In this document: positions 16,745-25,339 of the stretch, in pieces
Position numbering within the stretch: the stretch's first letter is position 1
How the letters are laid out: every line of letters begins with the position of its first letter
DNA from: Bacteroidales bacterium
GTDB lineage: Bacteria > Bacteroidota > Bacteroidia > Bacteroidales > UBA932
NCBI GenBank assembly: GCA_017443465.1
Contig: JAFRXO010000062.1
Location: forward strand, 1-64,000
Direction: 5' to 3'
Length of the DNA: 64,000 bases
Notes under the pieces: model-generated
Seen by the model: the letters and a program-made list of their open reading frames with translations, nothing else
Told to the model about the DNA's origin: nothing
The model's database searches: none
Program-made: the position numbers and the translations under genes

Positions 16745-18928
16745 ATGAAAAGTTTTAGATATTTCGTATATGTCCTGATGGCCGCCGCGACCATCAGCCT
16801 GGTCTCCTGCAAGAAAGAGGATGAATATGTCCCGGCAGAGAAGGAAACCGGTCTCCAGGTGTACTTCTCCTACGAGACTCCCACAACCTACACTCTCACC
16901 GAAGACGGGACCTTCACTGTCCCCATCTATAGGAATGAGTACTCCAGCGCAGCAACAGTCCAGCTTACAACAACGGCAGATTCTCCCCTGACCGCTCCAG
17001 CGGAAGTCTCTTTCGCAAGCGGGCAGAACCGTGCGGACATCGTTGTCTCATATGATTTTGACGCTATCGAGGAAGGCAAGAGCTACGCTATCTCCTTTGC
17101 AGTTGCAAATGCAGCCGAGACCACTCTTTACGGCTTGTCGTCCCTGAAAGTCTCCGCAAGCCTTCCTTCTGCCTGGATTGACTTCCTGGGACCTGACGGA
17201 ACTCCTGCCAAGGTTACCTTCACCCAGGGTCACTGGGGGGAAATCCATACCGGTTACATCCATTACACCGAGCAGGCAGATGGTTCTCGCTTGTGCGAGA
17301 CCTATGACGAAGAAGGCGACATCTCCGGAAAATACGAACCGGGGCCAGGATTCTGGGGTCAAGATGCAGACCAGCACTTCCAATTCATCTGGTATCCCAA
17401 CAAGAAGACTCCCGAGGGCTACGAGATGATCCAACTTCCGGTACAGTTTTTCTACACTGACAGTGATGGTTATGAGCTGTACATATTTGACATGTACAAT
17501 GCCCAGATTACCTTCTTTGATTATCCGGCGACTAATGACTTCTTTAAGTTCTACGAACTAAATCCGACTGTGCCTGTCTCTTACTATGATGGGAACGGCG
17601 GCTTCTACTTCTTCTTCGAGCTTATCGCATCTTTGGACGGCTACGGATACCAGCCTGACGGGTATGACACTGTCGGAATCGCCGACGGCTATGAAAGGAC
17701 TATAGATTACAACACCCTCGATTGGACGAAGTACCTCAAGGGTGATGTCACTTCCGAATTCTACGGAAATGGAGGTGAACCTGAAACTTGGTCAGACCAG
17801 GTCCTTTCGTACAGCGACTCCGACTCGACCCTCTTCTTCATGCCTGGCTACTTCGACGAAGAACATGGTCTCGCATTCAGGGATGAGGTGTCCAACGCCC
17901 TCGTCTTTACTACTGACGACAAGATCTCCGATGTCGATAACGATCAGGACACCGGAATCGCACTTTTCGGACAGGAAGTGTTCGTCGAGGTCAAGAAGGG
18001 CAATGTCACCGCAGTCGATGAGGAGACCGGTTTCCCAACAATCTCGCTTGTCCTCGGTGTTTACACCAGGACCCAGGATGAGGAAGGAAAATGGTCGGAA
18101 GACCCCGTCAGCGACTTCGGAATGGTTACTGAAACCATTACATTCAACAAGACCGCAGGATATTCATTCAACGATTTATCGGGTATGGCGAAAGCCAATT
18201 ATACAGCCTTGTATTATAAGAACTCTGCGGTGAGTACTCAAGATGGAGAACGTTACGAAATCGCGGAAACTTATTTCGTAGATGACGGAACTGATTCCGA
18301 CGGCTATGAGTGGATAATGGCCAACGGATTCTCAGGATGGCCCTCGAAATACTGGACAAAGGGAGATTCCCTGAGCATAGAGTGGTATAACGGTTTCCTG
18401 TACATGGCACCCCAGGATATCAATGGAAAATTCGTGTACGGCGGTTCTCCGTATACTATCACTGAATGCTTATACGACGGACAATATTTCTATAATGGAG
18501 GCTATCTGCTTGGAGGTCTCGTCGAGGCAGACAATGTACTTACTTTCGTCAACTTCCCGTACAATGAAGATGAAGATGGCCCGTTTGAAGCTGAAGGACT
18601 AATATTCTTAGACCTCACCGGAGAACAGCCGCTCAGCATCGGTGGATATATGGAATACATCCTCGCACCTGCCGGATACGCTGCACCTGAGAATAAGGGA
18701 ATCAAGATGAAGCCCATTGCAGGCAAGATGAGGACCACTCCGGCTCGCGCTACCAAGATTGACGGGACAGTCACCACTCTTGATGGCAAACAGCTGAAGA
18801 GCGCCAAGCGTGCAGAGTCCCAGAAGGTCTTCAAGCTTCAGTCGCTTCCGAAGCAGGCTCCGCAGGCGAAAGACCTCTCTTCACTTCCCAAAGCCAAGAA
18901 GATTTCCCTAAAATCGCACAATTGGTAA
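16745..18928 (+). CDS. Large surface lipoprotein of the SusCD operon, unknown function
   Basis: A 727-residue lipoprotein (SLVSCKKEDEYVPAEK, Cys about residue 22) 22 nt after susD, so it is very likely the operon's third surface component. The first 130 or so residues look like a Calx-beta-like beta sandwich (TLTEDGTFTVPIYRNEYSSAATV, then SFASGQNRADIVVSYDF). The remainder is rich in Asp, Tyr and aromatic residues without a motif I recognise. The last 70 residues are basic and low-complexity. Such third proteins often bind glycans or peptides in SusE/F fashion. A strong terminator follows. Confidence 0.75.
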   Translation: MKSFRYFVYVLMAAATISLVSCKKEDEYVPAEKETGLQVYFSYETPTTYTLTEDGTFTVPIYRNEYSSAATVQLTTTADSPLTAPAEVSFASGQNRADIVVSYDFDAIEEGKSYAISFAVANAAETTLYGLSSLKVSASLPSAWIDFLGPDGTPAKVTFTQGHWGEIHTGYIHYTEQADGSRLCETYDEEGDISGKYEPGPGFWGQDADQHFQFIWYPNKKTPEGYEMIQLPVQFFYTDSDGYELYIFDMYNAQITFFDYPATNDFFKFYELNPTVPVSYYDGNGGFYFFFELIASLDGYGYQPDGYDTVGIADGYERTIDYNTLDWTKYLKGDVTSEFYGNGGEPETWSDQVLSYSDSDSTLFFMPGYFDEEHGLAFRDEVSNALVFTTDDKISDVDNDQDTGIALFGQEVFVEVKKGNVTAVDEETGFPTISLVLGVYTRTQDEEGKWSEDPVSDFGMVTETITFNKTAGYSFNDLSGMAKANYTALYYKNSAVSTQDGERYEIAETYFVDDGTDSDGYEWIMANGFSGWPSKYWTKGDSLSIEWYNGFLYMAPQDINGKFVYGGSPYTITECLYDGQYFYNGGYLLGGLVEADNVLTFVNFPYNEDEDGPFEAEGLIFLDLTGEQPLSIGGYMEYILAPAGYAAPENKGIKMKPIAGKMRTTPARATKIDGTVTTLDGKQLKSAKRAESQKVFKLQSLPKQAPQAKDLSSLPKAKKISLKSHNW

Positions 18929-18949
18929 TAAGATAACCCTCTGTTAAGA

Positions 18950-18986
18950 ATCAGGGTGGCCTCGAATGAGGTCACCCTGATCTTTT
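18950..18986 (+). terminator. Intrinsic terminator of the susCD operon
   Basis: ATCAGGGTG (18950-18958) pairs with CACCCTGAT (18973-18981), with an inner CCTC/GAGG extension, followed by a short T run (TCTTTT). Confidence 0.88.
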
Positions 18987-19054
18987 ATCATGTAAATTCT
19001 GGATCAAGTCCAAAACTGACCAGATACAAAAACCTGTGTTAAGATTGTAATTGA

Positions 19055-19140
19055 GTTGACCGTGGCTAGAGGTCCATCTGATTGGACGTTGGACACGAAA
19101 AACAGGGTTAATCGCGGCTAAAGGTCCAAGGAATGGGACG
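19055..19140 (+). repeat. Two imperfect direct repeats of about 34 bp
   Basis: Copies at 19055-19088 and 19107-19140 agree at 25 of 34 positions by eye (shared blocks GGCTA, AGGTCCA, GGACG), with a 52-bp period. No ORF crosses them convincingly. Confidence 0.6.
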
Positions 19141-19202
19141 ATAGCCATAATAAGGCGGACGAAGGCAGCAGGAGGGACAAGCATTGAGCAGCCCCTGGGG
19201 CC

Positions 19203-19254
19203 GGTACGGTTGCAGCGATTTGAGCGGATGCGACTTATGAGCTGCAACCGTACC
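19203..19254. repeat. Long inverted repeat in the intergenic repeat nest
   Basis: GGTACGGTTGCAGC (19203-19216) is perfectly repeated in inverse at 19241-19254 around a 24-nt loop. An imperfect GC-rich extension on both sides (CCCCTGGGGCC against GACCCGGGG) lengthens the stem. Confidence 0.85.
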
Positions 19255-19300
19255 GACCCGGGGAGCGGAATGAGTAGGATAGCGCTGTCCTGAGCGTCCA

Positions 19301-19407
19301 CAGAATGAGAATTCAGGGTGCCAGAGTCATTCTGTCGTACGGAAACACCACTATACCCCGGGAATATTGCGATAGAATGAGAATTTAGCCCCAGATAGCC
19401 ATTCTAT
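19301..19407. repeat. Two related hairpins (AGAATGAGAATTYAG family)
   Basis: Copy one: CAGAATGA (19301-19308) pairs with TCATTCTG (19327-19334). Copy two: ATAGAATG (19372-19379) pairs with CATTCTAT (19400-19407). Both contain AGAATGAGAATT[C/T]AG and a central CCAGA, so they are copies of one repeat with compensating stem changes. Confidence 0.7.
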
Positions 19408-19492
19408 TGCAAAGGGCATTCGTAAGCTGAGGCGCTTTAGTTCGGAAAACGCACAAAAGTATGTGTAATTCCGGATCAAGTCTTAGATTCTT

Positions 19493-19535
19493 CACTCCGT
19501 TCAGAATGACATGATTCACTCCGCTCAGAATGACA
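19493..19535 (+). repeat. Tandem CACTCCGYTCAGAATGACA repeat
   Basis: Two copies at 19493-19511 and 19517-19535 differ at one base. The second covers the stop codon and last codons of the thioredoxin-like gene on the minus strand. AATTCYGGATCAAGTC also occurs twice, at both ends of this intergenic region (near 18996 and 19467). Confidence 0.75.
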
Positions 19536-20634
19536 GCTGTTTCTCCAGGAAGGCGCGGATCTCTTCTTCGCCCGAGAGCCTGCGGGCAATCACCTTTCCT
19601 TCCCCATCCACGAACAGGTTCTGCGGGATGTACCTGATGTTGAATTTCACTGCCGCCGCATTCTGCCAAAAACGCAAATCCGAGACCTGGGGCCACGGAA
19701 GGCCGTCCTGGGCAATGGCTTCCGTCCACTCTTTCTTCGTCTTGTCCAGGGAAATCCCAAGAACCTCAAAGCCCTTGTCATGGTAATCCGCATAGATCTC
19801 TTTCAGGACGGGATTGAATTTGCGGCAAGGAGAGCACCAGCCAGCCCAGAAATCCAGGAGAGTAACCTTGTTCTTACTGAAAACATCGGAAAACGAGATG
19901 GATTTCCCGTCCGGGGATGGCATGGACATATCCTCCAGCTTCGAACCAATGGTGAGATTCTTCTCGTTCAGGACATACTCCCTGACGGTCTCAGCCGGGA
20001 GATATCCGTTATAACGGCTGTCCTCCATAAACGGGGCAGCCATTTTCTCAAGCTTTTCGATAGGCAGGTCCGATATGCTGCTGAACAGGTAGTTCACGGC
20101 AAAGAATGAGGACGGGTGCTCCGCGATCAGGCTCTCTGAATAAGCATTCAAAGTGTCCTCGGCAGCTTTAATCGTGGCTTTTGCCTTCTCTTTCGCCGCA
20201 TCGTCGCCATTACGGCTGAGTTTCATCAACAGCCGGTAAGCATCATCCGTGAGCACGGAGTTTTTCTTCTGAAGCACCAATTTATCCAGTTCATTGGTCT
20301 CCCCGCCTTCAACTACGGCGCTGCTCAAAGTTGAATCCACAGCTGTAATCCTGAATTTGCCGTCCTCCAGGAAGAAACGGATATGCCCCCTGATCCCGCT
20401 GAAGGTAATGGTGTGGTAACCCGGGATGGTCCTGTCAGCCTTAAACTTGAACACTCCGTTTTCCACCTTTGCAGTATCCCTGTGCATGAAACCTATTCCG
20501 GTAAGATAAGCCTCTCCGCTGCTGACTACCGGGGCTTTTCCGCTAATTTCTCCTTCGATTAAGTAACCTCCTTTATGTCCTCCGCATGACACGGCGAGCA
20601 AAGCCGTAAACAAAATAATAACAACGTTTTTCAT
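19525..20634 (-). CDS. TlpA-like thiol-disulfide oxidoreductase with DUF4369-type N terminus
   Basis: A 369-residue lipoprotein (LLAVSCGGHKGG, Cys about residue 17). Residues about 25-115 form a beta-rich DUF4369-type domain. A helical linker follows, and the C-terminal thioredoxin fold (about 235-369) carries the redox motif in WAGWCSPCRKF and a cis-Pro segment near YIPQNLF. The family reduces disulfides in the periplasm, for example in cytochrome maturation or repair. Start 20634 is chosen for the signal peptide. Its last codons lie inside a short intergenic repeat. Confidence 0.88.
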   Translation of the reverse strand: MKNVVIILFTALLAVSCGGHKGGYLIEGEISGKAPVVSSGEAYLTGIGFMHRDTAKVENGVFKFKADRTIPGYHTITFSGIRGHIRFFLEDGKFRITAVDSTLSSAVVEGGETNELDKLVLQKKNSVLTDDAYRLLMKLSRNGDDAAKEKAKATIKAAEDTLNAYSESLIAEHPSSFFAVNYLFSSISDLPIEKLEKMAAPFMEDSRYNGYLPAETVREYVLNEKNLTIGSKLEDMSMPSPDGKSISFSDVFSKNKVTLLDFWAGWCSPCRKFNPVLKEIYADYHDKGFEVLGISLDKTKKEWTEAIAQDGLPWPQVSDLRFWQNAAAVKFNIRYIPQNLFVDGEGKVIARRLSGEEEIRAFLEKQLSF

Positions 20635-20673
20635 CGTATTGATTTTAATGTTCAAAATTAACAATTTTCCGAT

Positions 20674-20681
20674 TATATTTG
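20674..20681 (+). promoter_or_regulatory. -7 element giving a probable leaderless transcript
   Basis: TATATTTG ends 4 nt before the ATG at 20686, so the transcript should start at or next to the start codon. Confidence 0.55.
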
Positions 20682-20685
20682 TGAT

Positions 20686-21648
20686 ATGAAAAGATGTAAA
20701 CTGATACCCGGCCTGCTGCTCTTAGCAGCACTGGTTACCGGAGGTTGCCAGAAAGAAAATCCGGAGCCCTCCGTTTTCACCGTGAGCCCGGCTGCCTCGA
20801 TGGCAGAAGATGGATATGCACATGACATGGAAATAAAGGTGACTTGCGACAAGCCATTCAAGACCGAGCTGTCCCTCGGGGCAGAGAGCTGGGTCAAAAT
20901 CGCAAGTTCCACAAAAGGCGAAAAGAATGTCACCATCCTCAAGCTCTCCATGGGGACCAACGATGAAGGTTCATCACGAAAGGAGACCCTGACCCTCACC
21001 GCAGGCAGCAAGACCTTGCTCGTAAGACTCGCCCAGAGGAATTTCAATCCGAATATTTCCGAGAGGGAAATTACCCTGACCTACCTCCGGCCATATGAAG
21101 TCAAGATGACTCTCCAGACTGACTGGACCATTTCAGCCCCGAGCAATTCGTGGTTTACGGTAAGCCCCCTTTCCGGGAAGGCGAACACAGAGACTACCCT
21201 GACATTCAAGGCCAAGAAGCTGAACGATTCCGACACCCAGCGAAGTGCAGCCTGCACAGTACGCATGCCCCAGGCCAACGCGGACATAAATGTCCTCCAG
21301 GATCCCGTAGTCACCGGGGATTTCGCTTCGACAGTCTTCGGAGTCTATAACTATGACGGCAAAGGGACGAACCTCACGTACGATGAACTCCTTCACCAGA
21401 CCAGCCTGATCAAGAAAAGCGACAGCGAATCCTTCAACCTGGTCTGGCCTGCCCGCAGCAGGTATTTCTCAATCTCAGGAGTCAAGACCCCGGTCACTCC
21501 GGCGGACTCGATAAAGCTCCAAGTCAGCCAGTACTGGCTCGACCAGCTCGAGGAAGAATACGAACTTGACGCCCTCGTCCTCAAGACCGACGGGAACTTC
21601 GCCTGGATAATCGACAGCGAAGGAAGGGGTTATGTAATCAAAAAATAG
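20686..21648 (+). CDS. BACON-domain lipoprotein
   Basis: A 320-residue lipoprotein (LVTGGCQKENPEPS, Cys about residue 21). Two successive BACON-like beta-sandwich repeats are visible: WVKIASST...KETLTLTAGSKTLLVRLAQ (about 60-115) and WFTVSPLSGKANTETTLTFKAK...VRMPQANADINVLQ (about 150-205). The C-terminal 110 residues are unassigned. BACON domains bind carbohydrate, mucin or partner proteins. It leads a trio with a secreted M6 protease (10 nt downstream) and a small exported protein. Confidence 0.8.
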   Translation: MKRCKLIPGLLLLAALVTGGCQKENPEPSVFTVSPAASMAEDGYAHDMEIKVTCDKPFKTELSLGAESWVKIASSTKGEKNVTILKLSMGTNDEGSSRKETLTLTAGSKTLLVRLAQRNFNPNISEREITLTYLRPYEVKMTLQTDWTISAPSNSWFTVSPLSGKANTETTLTFKAKKLNDSDTQRSAACTVRMPQANADINVLQDPVVTGDFASTVFGVYNYDGKGTNLTYDELLHQTSLIKKSDSESFNLVWPARSRYFSISGVKTPVTPADSIKLQVSQYWLDQLEEEYELDALVLKTDGNFAWIIDSEGRGYVIKK

Positions 21649-21658
21649 GGAAGCGGCT

Positions 21659-23422
21659 ATGAAAAAGATAATTCTGAGCATATGCATACTCACAGCTGCG
21701 GCCCTTACGGCCGCGGCCATTCCCGCGAATCCGCGTATTACCAAAGTCAGGCAGCCGGACGGCACAATGATATCCCTCAGGCTCCACGGAGACGAATTCT
21801 GCAGCTGGGGAACCACCCCTGACGGAAAGACTATGATGGCAGGAGAAGACGGTTTCTACAGGACTGTCTCCCCTTCCAGGATCAAGGAGGAAAGGACCCG
21901 CGCCAAATCACAGCGCTCAGCAAGGACATCCATCCGCAAGAATGCCCATGAAATCTCCACCGGGAACAAGAAATTCCTGGTAATCCTGGTGAATTTCAGT
22001 GACTTGAAGTTCAAGAAGGCCAATGAGGACTTCAACAAACTGATGAATCAGGCCGGTTACAGCGCTTACGGCGGAACCGGATCAGTCGCTGACTACTATA
22101 AGGACCAGTCTTCCGGCAAATTCAATCCTACCTTTGACGTCATCGGCCCTATAGATGTCAGCCGGGACATGCAATTTTACGGCAAGTCGCAGGGAAACTC
22201 CCATGACGCAAATCCTGGACAGATGGTTAAGGAAGCCGTCGATTCCATCTACAAAAAGGGACTCGTAAACTTCTCCGACTACGACAATGATTCGGACGGC
22301 TACGTGGACAATATCTACGTGTTCTACGCCGGCTACAGCGAAGCCAGCGGCGGCGGCGCGAATACCATATGGCCCCATTCTTCCTGGGTGAATTCCGACA
22401 CGGAATATGACGGTGTCAACATCGGTTCATATGCTTGCGGATCCGAACTCAAGGGCAACTCCGGTTCGGCAATGGACGGCATCGGCACTTTCTGCCATGA
22501 ATTCGGCCACGTACTGGGACTGCCTGATTTCTACGACACAGACTATGAGGATAATGGCGAAGGGGATGGCCTGCTGGCATTCTCCCTCATGGACAGCGGC
22601 TGCTACAACAATAACAGCAACACCCCGCCGAACATGAACGCCATCGAGCGCAACATGCTGGGCTGGATGGATGAGATCGAATACCTTACCGTTTCCGGCC
22701 ACAAGACCCTCAGGTCCATCGCAAACAATGTGTCCTACATCGCCCCCTCAGAAAACGAGGGTGAATTCTTCCTCCTCGAGGTAAGGGACGGAAAAGGCTG
22801 GGATGCCCACATTTACATGAGCTACTCCAATGGTGCTCCCGTGGGACCGACCGCTGCAGGACTGATTGTCTATCATGTGGACATGTCCGATAACATCGTG
22901 TATAGAAACTACTCTGCCAGATACCTCTGGGAGCACACTAACAGCATCAACTGCTTCGCCGACCACCAGTGCTTCTATGTATTGCCCTCCTACAGCGACT
23001 ACGACTATTACTATGATGCGATTCCTTTCCCGGGAAAATACGGAGTCACTTCCTTCACTGACACTTCCAATCCTTCCAACAAATTCTGGGACGGGAGTTT
23101 CAGCACCTGCAACCTGACAAACATTGAATATGCCAACGGCGAGGTTAACCTCGACCTCAAGGTTAAAGGTGACCTGACCGGAGTGCCTTTCAAGACCATA
23201 GCCATGCCAAAGGAAACATGGAAAGCAGGTGACACCTTCACCTTCCAGTTCGTCTCCGAGACAGCCGGAGGGGTCCCTGTCTCCACCGCATGGTACCTGG
23301 ATGACAGCCGCCAGAGCGCAGCATCTGTCAAGTTGACCTCCGGCAAGCACACCATCAAGGCAATAGCGACTTATTCCGACGGATCCACCGAAGAGGTGAT
23401 CCAGGTTATTAACGTTGAATAA
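21659..23422 (+). CDS. Secreted M6 family zinc metalloprotease
   Basis: A 587-residue exported endopeptidase. Its signal peptide is MKKIILSICILTAAALTAAA, and the pro-region PDGTMISLRLHGDEFCSWGTTPDGKTM is typical of M6 enzymes. The catalytic domain follows, with FLVILVNFSD, YYKDQSSGKFNPTFDVIGPI and the zinc site HEFGHVLGLPDFYD (about residue 280). SLMDSG is the Met-turn. The last 85 or so residues form a beta domain (FQFVSETAGGVPVSTAWYLDD), perhaps an immunoglobulin-like cargo domain. M6 enzymes of this group (InhA-like) cleave host or microbial proteins. Confidence 0.92.
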   Translation: MKKIILSICILTAAALTAAAIPANPRITKVRQPDGTMISLRLHGDEFCSWGTTPDGKTMMAGEDGFYRTVSPSRIKEERTRAKSQRSARTSIRKNAHEISTGNKKFLVILVNFSDLKFKKANEDFNKLMNQAGYSAYGGTGSVADYYKDQSSGKFNPTFDVIGPIDVSRDMQFYGKSQGNSHDANPGQMVKEAVDSIYKKGLVNFSDYDNDSDGYVDNIYVFYAGYSEASGGGANTIWPHSSWVNSDTEYDGVNIGSYACGSELKGNSGSAMDGIGTFCHEFGHVLGLPDFYDTDYEDNGEGDGLLAFSLMDSGCYNNNSNTPPNMNAIERNMLGWMDEIEYLTVSGHKTLRSIANNVSYIAPSENEGEFFLLEVRDGKGWDAHIYMSYSNGAPVGPTAAGLIVYHVDMSDNIVYRNYSARYLWEHTNSINCFADHQCFYVLPSYSDYDYYYDAIPFPGKYGVTSFTDTSNPSNKFWDGSFSTCNLTNIEYANGEVNLDLKVKGDLTGVPFKTIAMPKETWKAGDTFTFQFVSETAGGVPVSTAWYLDDSRQSAASVKLTSGKHTIKAIATYSDGSTEEVIQVINVE

Positions 23423-23423
23423 A

Positions 23424-24128
23424 ATGAAACACCTCCCCACATTAATTGCCGGAATAATGCTTCTGGCCGGTCTGGGCAGCGTCTCTGCCCAAGACAAGGA
23501 ATTCATACCCCTCGAGACATGGCCATATGTCTATGAATTCTTCTCCCCCGGGGAATTCACCAACTTCAAAGGTGATGTCACCCATCTGGAACTTCTGAAC
23601 GTCTGTGTCCATGACGGCAGGATCCACTTCGTGAAGAACGGGGTCATAATGGCCGCCGACCCGATAAACGTGGACGCCCTGACCATAGGAAATGACACCT
23701 ACTACAACATCCGCGGCAAGATGATGCGCCTGCTGAAAGCAGGGGAACATTCGAAAGTCCTCTGTTCCATAGGGATCAACCAGGCCGAAAGGGACAAGGT
23801 CCAGGTTGGATACGGAGAATCTTCCCTAGCCTCGACACAGAGCGTCGGCGCAGTCTCTATCAGTGGAGGAGACCTGCCGCCCTACACTCTCAACAAGAAC
23901 ATCCAGTCAAAGGATAAATACGACGGGCGTGAACTTCCCATCGCGGAAGAACTCTACCTGCAAGTTAACGGGTTCCTTTTCCGCGCCACAAGGAATGAAC
24001 TTCTGAACTCTCCCAGTCTGGACAAAAACGCAGTCAAGGATTTGTTCAAGAAGATCAAGCCTCGCTTCTCCGACGTGGAGTCCCTCTCTGAACTCGCTGA
24101 AGCTCTCAAAGACGCTATCGTAGAATAG
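23424..24128 (+). CDS. Exported protein of unknown function, partner of the M6 protease
   Basis: A 234-residue protein with a cleavable signal peptide (MKHLPTLIAGIMLLAGLGSVSAQ). No family is recognised. The middle (DGRIHFVKNGVIMAADPINVDALTIGNDTYYNIRGKMMRLL) suggests a beta-rich ligand-binding or inhibitor-like fold, and the C terminus is helical and charged. It starts 1 nt after the protease stop, so coupled expression is likely. A protease inhibitor, chaperone or substrate adaptor are open possibilities. Confidence 0.7.
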   Translation: MKHLPTLIAGIMLLAGLGSVSAQDKEFIPLETWPYVYEFFSPGEFTNFKGDVTHLELLNVCVHDGRIHFVKNGVIMAADPINVDALTIGNDTYYNIRGKMMRLLKAGEHSKVLCSIGINQAERDKVQVGYGESSLASTQSVGAVSISGGDLPPYTLNKNIQSKDKYDGRELPIAEELYLQVNGFLFRATRNELLNSPSLDKNAVKDLFKKIKPRFSDVESLSELAEALKDAIVE

Positions 24129-24141
24129 ATCGGCGCCATTC

Positions 24142-24265
24142 GCTTTCAGGCAGCTCTCCTCCTGAAACCTTCGCTTCGCTCATCCCACCACGCCATAACG
24201 GCGCGGTCCCCCGTTCACGAGGTCACGGGCGACCACGGGTTTCAGGAGGAGAGCTGCCTGAAAGC
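24142..24265. repeat. 124-bp palindromic element, intergenic copy
   Basis: 28-bp perfectly inverted arms (24142-24169 and 24238-24265) flank a 68-nt centre with further small stems (GGTC/GACC, CGCC/GGCG). The right arm includes the first base of the aroF stop codon. It lies between convergent genes and may act as their terminator. It has the same total length as the element at 51498-51621, and the two share ACCnTCGCTnCGC at the same offset (26-38). Confidence 0.9.
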
Positions 24266-25338
24266 TACTTCTGGGCGGCTACAGAGGCGTCGTGGATGGC
24301 GTTGAAAACCGCCTTGACGAAGTCTTCACTTAGGCCATACTCCCCGCCACGGCTGATTACTGACTCCAGGACCTTGTCCCAGCGGGAGGCCTGGACTATG
24401 GCCACATTGTTCTCCCTCTTGCACTGGCCTATGGCCCGGCTCACATCCATCCTCTGCTTAAGGGTGTAGAGAATGTTCTCGTCCAGGACATCGATCTGCG
24501 CGCGGAGCTGGGCGAGCCTCTCCTTGAAATCACTGCTCTCGGAATAGGTCTCGCGCACGACTATCTTGCCCAGCATATCCTTCACGGCAGCTGGAGTCAG
24601 CTGCTGGGCGGCGTCGGAGAGGGCGCAGGACGGATTGCAGTGCGATTCGATCATGAGACCATCCAGTCCAAGGTCAAGGGCCCTCTGGGAGAGCTCAAGG
24701 ATATAATCCCGCGATCCGCCCATATGGCTCGGATCCGCGAAGAACGGAAGCTCAGGATAGCGGGTGCGGAATTCCACGGCTATGTTCCAGCCGGGGGCGT
24801 TACGGTATTTCAGTTTCTCATTAGAGGAAAATCCCCTATGGATGACTCCAAGCTTGTGCACGCCGGCACGGTTGAGCCTCTCCAAGGCACCGATCCACAG
24901 ATCGATGTCCGGGTTGACCGGGTTCTTTACAAGAACCGGGATGTCCGTATCCTGCAGGGCATCAGCTATTTCCTGCATGAGGAAAGGATTGGCGCTCGTA
25001 CGGGCCCCTATCCAGACCATGTCTACATTATGCTTGATGCATTCGAAGACATGCCTCTCGCAGGCCACCTCGGTACATATCTTCATCCCGAGTTCGCGCT
25101 TTACCTTCTGCATCCACTTCAGGCCCGGCACTCCCACTCCCTCGAAGCTTCCGGGATGGGTACGCGGCTTCCATATGCCCGCGCGGAAAACATGTATTCC
25201 CAGGTCACTGAGGCCCTTTGCGGTCTCCATAACCTGCTCTTCGGTCTCGGCGCTGCACGGACCGGCTATTATCATCGGTTTCGGGAGGGTGAAGAACCCC
25301 CATTCATTCACAGGCGTAAGTTCAAGTCTTCGTTCCAT
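24265..25338 (-). CDS. aroF: DAHP synthase fused to chorismate mutase
   Basis: A 357-residue bifunctional enzyme. Residues about 1-265 form a type I-beta DAHP synthase: IIAGPCSAETEEQV, GIWKPRTHPGSFEG, KNPVNPD, GVIHRGFSS and the metal-binding FADPSHMGGSRDY. The C-terminal 85 residues form an AroQ chorismate mutase (LRAQIDVLDENILYTLKQRMDVSRAIGQCK). It catalyses the first shikimate step and the branch to prephenate, and the mutase domain often serves as feedback sensor. It is the last gene of the aromatic operon, 1 nt after tyrA. Confidence 0.95.
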   Translation of the reverse strand: MERRLELTPVNEWGFFTLPKPMIIAGPCSAETEEQVMETAKGLSDLGIHVFRAGIWKPRTHPGSFEGVGVPGLKWMQKVKRELGMKICTEVACERHVFECIKHNVDMVWIGARTSANPFLMQEIADALQDTDIPVLVKNPVNPDIDLWIGALERLNRAGVHKLGVIHRGFSSNEKLKYRNAPGWNIAVEFRTRYPELPFFADPSHMGGSRDYILELSQRALDLGLDGLMIESHCNPSCALSDAAQQLTPAAVKDMLGKIVVRETYSESSDFKERLAQLRAQIDVLDENILYTLKQRMDVSRAIGQCKRENNVAIVQASRWDKVLESVISRGGEYGLSEDFVKAVFNAIHDASVAAQK

Positions 25339-25339
25339 C

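Noticed and set aside
19203-19254. Inverted repeat in the 19-kb repeat nest as a third member of the 124-bp family
   Set aside because: Arms are 14 bp, the loop is 24 nt and the ACCnTCGCTnCGC core is absent, so relationship is not supported.
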